The position numbers and the translations under genes were made by a program. Positions 54,886 through 64,000 of a stretch of 64,000 nucleotides of DNA are shown piece after piece. This DNA comes from Ciona savignyi (lineage: Eukaryota; Chordata; Ascidiacea; Phlebobranchia; Cionidae): assembly GCA_000149265.1 (NCBI GenBank), contig CH003410.1:518754-582753 (forward strand), given 5' to 3'. Numbering within the stretch: position 1 is the first letter of the stretch; every line of letters starts with the position of its first letter. The notes beneath the pieces were generated by a model. It was not told the DNA's origin. It saw nothing but the letters and a program-made list of their open reading frames with translations, and made no database searches.

Positions 54886-57800
54886 ATGAACGGCGAAGAT
54901 GAATATAAGCTACCACTGAGAGTCTGGCTCTTAAAGAGATTAAATCAAGCTAAATATCCAGATGTGGTATATTGGACTGACAAAGAACGAGGTGTTTTTC
55001 GAATTTTATGGACGAAAAAGGGGAATCCAAATTGGAAGCAACATTTTCAAATTTTTGAGGTAAGTTTTTCTTTAAAGAATGTTGAATTTTATTTTAAGTA
55101 TAACAGATTAGAATTCGTTTCATGTTCATTTCTGGATTTTAGAAATTGCAGAGCTATTATAGAAAAACTAAAAGGAGGTATGGGTAAAAATTACACACTG
55201 AATTAAGGCTTAGGGCCTGAAGGTTAGTATTACTTGTGGGTTTAGAGTTAAAGTTAGTTCTGGGTTTAAGATTAGTGCTTAGCAGGGTTGGAATCAGTTT
55301 CTGTAATTTAAATCAGCAGCTTCCCTTCTGTCAAACAATGGTGTAGAGTAGACCAGTGGTTCTCGATCTTTTTGACCTCATGGCGCACCCGATATTTTTT
55401 AAAAAACGAACAGGCGCACTTTGCACGGGGAGTCATAACAATATGCTAAATACCTAGACAATTTAGGAAAAATAATAAATTACTGTTTCTTGAGCGCTCT
55501 TGCTTTTCGAAAGTTAATGTAGAACTAACGTTACAATGAAAAAGAACGAACTAGACACTAACCATTTAGTAGTTTATGATCTATGCACACTCTGTCGTAA
55601 ATTTACGAAATGCAAGTGTGGCGCACCTAGCTAACCCCTGTGGCGCACCATTTCAGAAGCACTGCTGTAGACTGTAGAGTAAGGGGAAGGGTGGAGCCAA
55701 GAACTTTTTAACGGATATGATCGGCTGGGTTAGACTTGTTACCTAGAAAAAATTGTATTGCATTTCAGGACTGGGCAAAACACAGGGATAACTTCAGGCC
55801 AGATAGTCCGATCAACTATGACCAGCTAAAGAGTAATTTTCGAAACTTGATAAAAAAGTCGTCAGATTTTGAAGAACTAGAGACCGTAAATAACCAACAA
55901 ACCGGAAATTGTAAAGTTTTTCGTGTTCGAAGTCCAGAAGAGGTCAAACGTGAGTATTTTCATCGAATCACTTAACTGACTCTTTGCATTTTAAACTGAA
56001 TCTAAAAATATTTTTGATAAATATTCATGTTTTTTCTCATGCATGGGATAATCCTGGTGATGGTATCACACCGACAAATTGCCCATTTACGCTCTTTTCC
56101 CTATACCTACGGGTTTACCATGCGATTGCAGGGTATGCATGTATATAATTAAGATGTTTTTTTTTCTGTTTCTACCAGGTTTAGGTGAAATTTTCCATTT
56201 TGTCCAAGTTTTTTGCCTATTAAATGACATTTTCTATAAACGGAAATAATAACATTTTCTATAAATTGACTTATTGATTTTTCGGTTATGGTCTTATATC
56301 TATTATAATTGTTATAATTTTTTTTTATTTCTGTGATATGCTTTAACTAATGTTCTTTTAACATTTTTTTTCAATTAGCTATATTATAAGTGTAAGTTCC
56401 ATTGATTAAATAAACTAAACTATCCTAGTGGACATTACCATTCCTATGCTTACAAATGTGACATCAATGTGTAAACCAAAGATTTCCGCAGAATTAAAAA
56501 AGCAGTCAGCCCTATCCAAAGCTCGATCCCAAAGCAGTGACGCAAGCGGAGTTAGTCCAGGTAAAAAATTAAAACCTACTAGCTAGTGGCAAAATTTAAT
56601 ACCACCGTTTTGTGCTTTTGGTGAAATGCACTATGAATGATCTAACTTACCTGGATAGGATATTCAGGATATTCATGTTTATCCCCGTGAATGGGAAAAC
56701 CTAGGGGGTTATCACACGGGCAATCGTCAGATCACCTCGCGCCCATCGTCGGGTTACCGGAGCTATTGCAGTGTGTTGTATATGATAGACACGTTCCTTC
56801 AATTTGGTAGAACCCATTAATCCGCTGGGTTCAGGCAATGTCCGTAAAGTGCCTTGCCCAAGGACACAACCGACTAGCTAGCGACCAGGTGCGTCTGCAA
56901 CCTTTCGATTGAAAGGCGACGCATTTAACCGCTAGACCACCGGGCCGGACATACCTGACTTCTTTCATACTCTTTCATTGATTCTCAGCAAAGTATAAAT
57001 TGCATAAAGGCCTCACCAACCAAAGCTATTTTTACAATTAACAAAAACGCGTCAAAAACGTTCATGATGTCTAAGGAATGTTGAGAAATGCAGTATAATT
57101 GATCTAAGTTACCTGACTTCTTTCAGAATCTTTAGCACTCAATGATTCCCAGCAAAGTATGGATTGCATAGAGGCCTCACCAAGTTCAGGTTTAGCCCAA
57201 TTGCATATCCAGGAAAACGAACTGCTACCCAATGATACTTCACTTTTAAATGTACAACAACAACAAAATGACTTTTCTACTTCCTCCTTAAATGCCAGTA
57301 AGTTTACACCATCCAGTATACAAAATTAAAAACATTTCGTTATAAATTACCACTTTAAAAATAAACAATTTAATTATATCAGCTGTAAAATGTAATAAAA
57401 CTAAGATGTAACAAGTTTTATATCTCCTTTATAAATAAAATAATAATATATGTTCTGGTATATTTTTTATGGAACTATGATAGGATTATTTATGTTAGTC
57501 CCAATATATGGAAATCAGAAGGAGTGTTATCACACTGGTAATTATCAGATTATCTCTCACCCGCCAGTTAATTGCAAAGTGTTGTATATAATTAAGATAA
57601 TCGTTCAATTTGTAAGAACCCATGAACCCAGTGGGTTCACGCAGTGTCTGCTATTTGCCTTGCCCAAGGACACTATCAGCTACCTAGTGACTAGTTTCAA
57701 ACCTGCAACCCTTCGGCTAAAAGTTACTAACTCACTAAGATATTTGGTCAGACAATATAAAAAAGATACAAATATGTTTGTGTTTGTTTTTCAGTTGTAC

Positions 57801-59334
57801 CAATGGAAACTAGTTCTACTATCAACACTGCTTTAAATTTGGAGAATAAATGGCCGGACTTTAAACAATATATCGGATCCTTTAATGTGAATTGTGAGTG
57901 ATATTTAGTTGGTGCTGTTATATCGTTTTACAACGTCATCTTAATAATTGTCTTTTGTTTTTGTCAGCTGGTTAGAATGTTTGTGTAAGTACAAAAGTTG
58001 GGATATTTAAACCTGATTTTATTAAGTTGAAAACTACACTTCACCGTCAATGGTTGTACCCAGTGGGTTGATGGATTGACCAGAAACTGTAACATTATCT
58101 TTTTGACCTGCAACACACACACACTAGATTATTTGTGCTCATCTTACTGTGGGCATAGGTGTTCTAAAAATTTTCGGGATTTTAAATAGACTAAGAAAAG
58201 GTTTTTTATATTTTATCTACTTGAATGGTAGGCTAAAGCAAAAAATGGCATAATCACACAGATAATGTCAGCTAACCTTGTGCTCACTTTCGGGTTACCT
58301 GAGCTATTTCACTTCGTTGTATATGATCGAGATATTGCTAAGATTTTAAACCGTTAATTCACTCCTTTAATGACATCCACTAAATATAGGATAGGGTTTT
58401 CATGTTTTACCCCTGTAAATGGAAAAACAAATATCACTTTTTCTCAGGTTACCTAGGCTATTGCAGTATGTTGTACATGATTGGGACGTTCATTAAGTTT
58501 AAATAGAACCCAATAATCTACTTGCTCCAGGGATTGTACACTAAGTGCGTTGCCCAAGGACACAATTAACTAGATTGCAACCAGTTTCAATCCCACAATG
58601 TTTCGGCAGAAAGGCGTAGCACTAACCCATCAAGCTAAGTTTATTGCCCAAGAGCAGCAGTTATTACAGACTTGTTTTCAGTTGATGATCTCACCAAATT
58701 TCAGCTAATCGTTGGATATAAAAAAAATGAGGTGATAAATACAACGATAGATTTAAAAAACGGTCACCGCCTTTACCATGGAAATCGCCATGAGATAGAT
58801 TCTATTGCGAAGATGGCTTACAAAACTCTGGATCAAAATTTTTTTGACATTCCTGTAACTGAACTACCGGCATGTCATTTCGAAGACAAGTATGTATCTC
58901 GGATGCTCGCAGAATTTGGATTTGGAATCATTTTTTTCATGGATGATACCAATAAAACAGTGGATGCAGCAAGATTTTGCCCACTTCACGTGTTTTATCA
59001 TGACACTGAAGGACTAGAGCTTACAAATTTGGAAAGATCAAAGGGCGAAGTAGTAAAGTTTAAACCGATATTCAGCTATGTGGATATTATTCAGGCATTG
59101 TGGAACTATAACAGGGCTGACAAAAGTAAAAAAATCCCTACATTCGAAAGTTCCTTAATGATCGGAACCAGGAAAAATCTGATTTCAGTCGAACTGCGTC
59201 CAATTGTAGGAGATGCCTTATCTGAAGCATTGCTTCCAGGGTCGGAATGTCTGTCAACAAGCAACAAAGATTCCGTTGATTTATTCTTTGAGTTTCTTAA
59301 GGGTAGTGTTGATAGCCTAGAAGCTCCAAAGTAG
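54886..59334 (+). CDS. irf: Interferon regulatory factor (IRF), copy 2, six exons
   Basis: Exons 54886-55059, 55769-55949, 56429-56560, 57127-57297, 57795-57893, 58682-59334; in phase, 469 aa (one extra Lys at the C-terminus). The DNA-binding domain (residues 1-118, five tryptophans) is identical in protein to copy 1, so target sites should be shared. The IRF-association domain has about 20 replacements in its first 120 residues and none in its last 90. The last intron is 788 bases against 205 in copy 1 and carries a SINE. Both paralogues look functional; the differing surface would affect partner choice or upstream activation (inference). Confidence 0.93.
55341..55353. other. Likely transposon excision footprint
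   Basis: GTGTAGAGTAGAC stands where copy 1 has GTGTAGAC, the 384-bp MITE, and GTGTAGAC again. It equals two target-site copies joined with loss of three bases. Confidence 0.6.
55354..55664. mobile_element. hAT-type MITE in IRF intron 1, copy 2
   Basis: Same 311-bp element as 29433-29743, with CAGTGGTTCTCGATC and AGAAGCACTG ends. Confidence 0.85.
56652..56949 (-). mobile_element. SINE family 1 in IRF intron 3, copy 2
   Basis: Counterpart of 30726-31022, well preserved. Confidence 0.85.
57470..57755 (-). mobile_element. Diverged SINE family 1 in IRF intron 4, copy 2
   Basis: Counterpart of 31545-31830. Confidence 0.6.
58386..58640 (-). mobile_element. SINE family 1 in IRF intron 5, copy 2 only
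   Basis: Tail TAGGGTTTTCATGTTTTACCC, then TTGCCCAAGGACACAA and AAAGGCGTAGCACTAACCC. Copy 1 has only a short tail-like scrap at about 32035-32085 (on the other strand). This intron is the most different non-coding segment between the duplicates. Confidence 0.65.
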
Positions 59335-60947
59335 ACCAGAAACTGCGTTTTTTACCCCATAAGATCCGATCGCGGACTATTGTCAGGAAACCTAGTTTGC
59401 ATCTATTCTTTAACGGACTAGGTTTCGAACCCTATCCCTGGTGCAGAGATCTTTTTTTGTAAAAAAATTGTTATATGTAGCAGCCACATGACTATACTTA
59501 TGTTTTTAAGTTACCGGATATTTTTTTAACCAGCCAAAAGTTTCAAATCTATTATGAGCTATTCACTTTACCTTTTTTATGGAATTGATGTATGTATCGA
59601 TCACATAGACCATTGGGCCACATGACAGTACCCTTTGCGGTCTTATCATGTTGGATTGTTAGGTGATGTATAAAAAAATTGTAGTTGTGTTTTGAGCGAA
59701 GTTGTGTGGTAATAACTTAGTGTGTCTTAATTCAACAATGCATTTCCTCTGGCCTAATCCACACATGCGTGCCACTGAGTCTTTTTTCCATGCTGACAAA
59801 AGTACTATAATGAAACATGTACGTACTGTAATGAAACATTTTAGTATTGTGTATATGTAATCCGGTCTCTGATTTTTAATCAAAATTGTGTGTCCCTTAT
59901 TTGGTATAAGTTATGGATTGTAAATTTTTGGGTGCTTTTTTTTGTTAATCATCATCGAAACAACTTACAGCACCTTCCGCTTTATTTTCAGTTTCCGCCT
60001 TACCGTTAAATTTCCGCCTTACCGTTAAACCTAGCGCCTTATCGAAACAACTTACAACCCCATTATTATACTTTCCGCCTTATTAGCTGCGGGTCATCAT
60101 TTTTGCACACTTTTCTTCAAATATGCATATATTGATTTTATTTTTACCTTTTAATGTCCGCTATACAACAAGCTAAAATAGTTTTACTGGTAGACAACAA
60201 CTTGTCTTGCCAATTGTTCGTATTGTAAAGACTTCAGAAACAACAACATCGTATTTAAAGCAATTTTACAACCCATTAAAGGTAAACAATTCATAAAAAA
60301 ACCGTTTTAATCAAAAGTTATTTGATTTTCATTTTACCCCAAATTTAATCTTTAACTTAGGCCTACCACAAACACCTTTTAAATTATGCATCTTTCCTTC
60401 TACAGATTGTTCATACAAATCTTGTATATTGATGTTTTCATCCGTTTCATAATTTTATAATAGCAGGTTTAGGTTGAATGATTGCACCGTGAAAAGAGCT
60501 TTTTTATTACTGGGGTAAAAAATGAATAACCAAACTAGCAAAGTTGACGACATTAGATTTGTATTGTAAACTGCCAAAAAATCAGAGAGGTAGTTTTGAG
60601 CAAAATTTAGCTTATCAGCGTTACGTGCATCTCAAAATTATTTTACCCAATTAAAATTCTGCTTTGTACTGTATATCCAAATTCACTAAAATAGAATAGG
60701 CCTTTTTTTAGAATTATGAATTTAAGTTTTGAGATAAAATTGTCATCGAAAACGTTGTTTACGTCGGATCCACATTCGTTGCAAGGTAGCGTCAGGTTCC
60801 AATTTTCAGCCTGTTGCAAACTATCCGAAGCTTCCAGTATTTTGAGAAATACCATCATTTGTTTAACTGTCTACACAGTTTTAGTCAACTTTAAATTAGT
60901 CTAGTCAAGTGCTATGCACCGATAAATACATGATATAGGCTACTGCT
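59335..60947. other. IRF 3' flank, copy 2
   Basis: Matches 32822-34181 apart from two insertions. It contains a minus-strand exon-like frame (60643-60858) that is weak evidence of a gene. Confidence 0.45.
60510..60650. mobile_element. Small MITE-like insertion, copy 2 only
   Basis: Ends CTGGGGTAAAAAATG and ATTATTTTACCCAA form an imperfect inverted repeat flanked by TTA on both sides, as in PIF/Harbinger-type elements. Absent from copy 1, where the site is slightly different. Confidence 0.5.
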
Positions 60948-61081
60948 TAAACAAGATTCATTACATTAAAACATTATCCCATACAATGCGGTGAATTAAG
61001 TTTTTTTGTGATTTTATTTCAAAATCAAACCTTGCCAAAAGAGAATAAAACTGAAGCACTGAGAAAGAAAAGAAATCAAGG

Positions 61082-62985
61082 TGTCGTACTGACATATTTG
61101 GCCGCTGACGACGTCCTTATCAAAATTCCAAGGAACAAAGAAATCGCTAAATGACGAACGGCGGTCTAAATTCAAGATGCGATCAACGCGACCTGGGAAA
61201 ACGTCCTAATCCAGAGAGCAATTATTTTCTATTGTATCGACCGCAAAGATTATCTATTCTGCATGTTTTAGATACTTTGCATCGCATTTTTTCCTTGGAG
61301 CCAAATCGCATATAAAAGACTTCATTTTATGAGATAAACACATCATTTTATTAGATAAACAAGCCTAGTAAGAGATGTCTAGGCTTACAGCACTGTGTTT
61401 CCAAATCCACAGTCTGTATAGCCTAGGCTCTGGTGCTCTCGAGGGCGGGAATACGCTTAACATACCCTATAGCCCGTCCCTACCTATAACATTACGTAGC
61501 CGGTTATGCTTATGCATTATTTTACTTGTACTGTTGCGCTTATTGGAGTCAATTTAATAGAAAAGCTAAAACTGCTACCGTCTACTTTGTAAAGACTAAT
61601 ATAATATAAATTAAATAAGAAGCCGCTACAATTGGTAAATACCCGTAAACGTGGTTGAACTCAGCAACCTTCCGATGCCTAACTTTACCTATGTCCTGCT
61701 TTCTCGGACAGGTTAATATTATTTGTTTTCAGTATATATTTCCAAAAGATGCGATTCATGATCCTGTACGACGACGACGGAAATAAACACCGGCGCCATG
61801 TGGAATCAAAGCGTTCCGTCAAAGCCAAGCCCAAAATCCGCGTCAACCAAACCAGATGTGTCTATTTTAAAAGTACCGTCGGATCACGGTCACCTTAACG
61901 CGACCTTAGCAAGAAAAGGCGCTAACTAACTTTTGGAGCGAACTACGCACAAACAACCAACAGCTTTAACCCCTCCACTCATGTCAATGGTGGGAGGTCC
62001 AATTTAACCTGGTATTCGCGGATGGCTGACAGGCACAATTGAACGGAGCATCAATCCATCAATCACAACAACCTTCTGAAATTTCTACAAGAACAACTCT
62101 CGGAAGTTCACTGCTGGTCGGACAAAGGGAGGGCGGTTCAACCGATAAGAGTACAACAGAACTGTCTATATAAACCCAGGTGCGCCTATGTCTACAATTC
62201 TGTTTTATTATGCCTGGGCCAATTATCGAAGGCCTGGAATCCACGGCGTCCTCTGCTACCCGAGCAAGAAGCTCTCCGAGGCGCAACGGTTGGTGCTTCA
62301 ATAAGCATAAAATCCAACAGGAATTTTGTCTCCATCCAACTGCGATATTTTCGTCGTACAAGGAACGATGGACGAATATTACACCTGGGTGCTCGAAACG
62401 AACTGTTGACTCTATATCGGGAAGGCCGAACTTCAAAAGAATCCACGGGCGAACATTAATTCAAGTTATTCAAAACCCGAAAAAAGCAGGTGTGTCGTAC
62501 CGACATAATTGGCCGCTGACAACAGCGATATAAAAATTCAAAGGAACAAAGGAATCTCTAAATGACGAACGACTGTCTAAATTAACGATGCGATCAACGC
62601 GACCTGGGAAAACGTCGAAATCCAGCGTGCAAATATTTTCTATTGTATAGAGTATAGACCGCAAAATCATCTATTGTGCGTGTTTTAGATACTTTGCATC
62701 GCATTTTTTCCTTGGAGCGAAATCGCATATAAAAGACCTTATTTCATCAAAGAGACGCACAGACCTAGAGATCTAGGCTTAAAGTCCTGTGTTTCCAAAT
62801 CCATAGTCTGTAGAGCCTGGGCTCTGGTGCTCTCCAGGGCGGGTATACGCTCAACGTACCCTACAGCCCGTCCCTACTTATAAAACTACGTAGCCGGTTA
62901 TGCTTATGCAATATTTTACCTGTACCGTTGCGCTTATCCGAGTCAAACAAATATTAATAATACAGCTAAAACTGCTACCCGTCTA
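61082..62985 (+). mobile_element. Small non-autonomous LTR element (TRIM-like)
   Basis: Two direct repeats of about 500 bp (61082-61583 and 62493-62985), both starting TGTCGTAC and containing a CATATAAAAGAC TATA-like box, flank an interior of about 0.9 kb. A purine-rich tract (GAAAAAAGCAGG) precedes the second repeat. The interior has no pol-like coding sequence. The repeats differ at many sites, so the insertion is old. Exact ends and target duplication are unclear. Confidence 0.65.
61758..61898 (+). CDS. Hypothetical 46-aa basic ORF, copy 2
   Basis: Same frame as 38960-39100, intact, with three replacements (R to G, F to S, I to V). Lies in the LTR element interior. Function unknown. Confidence 0.25.
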   Translation: MILYDDDGNKHRRHVESKRSVKAKPKIRVNQTRCVYFKSTVGSRSP

Positions 62986-63012
62986 ATGAACTAAAGAATA
63001 TAAAATATATCT

Positions 63013-64000
63013 TGTAGGGAGCCGTGCAGGTCGCTGCCTATTTCGCTAGATTGTTCCTTGTAGGCATCCAGGTAAGCCGGTTACAACACCTGATGCGATC
63101 TGCGATTCCCTACGCGCTATCTCGACTCTCGGAGGTGCGCTAATTAATTGAGGTTTTCTGCGTAAATGTCTCTTTGACTGATCTCCTGTAGTTCGCCGAT
63201 AAACGCCTCAGTAGTTTTATAACATCAATTGTATTGAGCAATTGAGGCGAATAACTTAGTACCAATTGCGAGTTAAATCGTTAGATGTTAAACGACATAG
63301 ATTTCAGGTAAAAACTCTCAGTATTCTTCACATACAAGAATATTACTTAATGCGTTAGGACTCTCACGAGCAAAAGTGAAATATACTTATATAGGCAAAG
63401 TATCCGGCAGTTGCGGTAACAATCGTAAACCTAATAATAATATTTCAGTGATGATGCATTGTCAGCGCAAATGCCGGCTGTGCGATCGTAAATCTTATGT
63501 AAGCACATGAGGTCGCTACATACACTTCCCCCCTCAGAGGTATGGTCATTTTAGTTTAGAGTAATCAATAAAAAAAGGCCATACTTCGTAAAAGATAATG
63601 TGTGAAAAACGAGAAAATAAACAGAAAAATCGTTGTACTCAAGCAATGACAGAAAAAAAATAATAAAAATAATAATAAAGTGGTTATTAGGTATTTGTAG
63701 CGACACAAGATGTAAAAATGTCCCCACGGTTGACCGTAAAATGTTAAAAATTAGGTCTAACAGAAATTCATCAGTCAGTGTTAAAAATGATCCGCGATAT
63801 CCCGTCTATTATTGGACTTAATCTGGGGTATCTGCCGATTGGGTTTACGAAGCCCGCGCCCAACATTAGGAGATTTAGCTCTGCGTGCATAACGAGGTCT
63901 AGGCTTAGGCTTATCAGGTTCCGATTTGGGTAACACGTCGGTATTTTTGTTTTTTTTACGGCGTCCGAAAAATCGTTTTTTAATTGTAGACAAAGTCAAA
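63013..64000 (-). mobile_element. Second gypsy-type element, cut by window end
   Basis: A 508-bp LTR (63013-63520) of the same family as 34186-34693 is followed by the same polypurine tract (plus strand CTTCCCCCCTCAG). Interior sequence related to 34694-34990 follows, then a basic gag-like frame. The rest lies outside the window. Confidence 0.8.
63781..64000 (-). pseudogene. Gag N-terminus-like fragment
   Basis: Minus-strand frame, open to the window edge and stopped at about 63783. It starts with an IKKRFFGRRKKNK-like basic motif that resembles the region just upstream of gag in the first element (KIRKFFG...KKKRN). It then runs on as a basic, Pro/Arg-rich tail. If it is gag, it lies next to the 3' LTR, implying a large internal deletion in this element. 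Confidence 0.4.

Larger units (their letters stand above)
43727..62364 (+). repeat. Tandem segmental duplication, copy 2
   Basis: Counterpart of 17041-39569 in the same orientation. It lacks the 4-kb gypsy element, the 384-bp MITE and the insertion at 21440-21655. It has extra sequence in the last IRF intron (about 57960-58650), near 59970-60070, and a small MITE near 60510-60650. Confidence 0.95.

Overview
The window reads as animal nuclear DNA, most likely from a tunicate of the genus Ciona; the organism call is inference. It is AT-rich, its genes are split by short GT-AG introns, it is dense in tRNA-derived SINEs, MITEs and LTR retrotransposon pieces, and it encodes animal families: an organic anion transporter with a Kazal-like loop, interferon regulatory factors, and a DUF294-type nucleotidyltransferase fused to TPRs of the kind seen in cnidarians and invertebrate chordates. 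There are no prokaryotic operons and no CRISPR array.

Layout. 1-6250 is gene-poor, with SINE copies and an unusual inverted minisatellite. 6332-16768 is one complete 11-exon SLCO/OATP transporter gene (694 codons, all splice phases consistent), with several SINEs and a tRNA-Gly pseudogene in its introns. 17041-39569 and 43727-62364 are two copies of a large tandem segmental duplication. Each copy carries, on the plus strand and in the same order, a DUF294-nucleotidyltransferase/TPR gene, a two-exon all-helical protein gene of unknown function, and a six-exon IRF gene. Between the copies (39570-43726) lie a single-exon gene with an LRAT/NlpC-P60-like His/Cys pattern plus a long glycine-rich hydrophobic segment, and a second copy of its C-terminal half.

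The copies have diverged in informative ways. Copy 1 received a 4-kb Ty3/gypsy-type element (34186-38178), while the empty site survives in copy 2. Copy 1 holds a 384-bp MITE where copy 2 shows what looks like an excision footprint. The second nucleotidyltransferase/TPR gene carries three single-base insertions and is read here as a pseudogene. The two IRF genes are both intact, with identical DNA-binding domains, but about 20 amino-acid replacements are packed into the first part of the IRF-association domain and none into its last part. Copy 2 runs to the end of a small non-autonomous LTR element, which copy 1 has only in part. A second gypsy-type element starts at 63013 and leaves the window.

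Working together (inference): IRFs are transcription factors of innate immunity and development, and both IRF genes have the same ISRE-like/TATA arrangement upstream. The linked nucleotidyltransferase/TPR, helical and LRAT-like genes have the look of a fast-changing immune or conflict locus, but no function is shown by the sequence. The transporter gene appears to be an unrelated neighbour.
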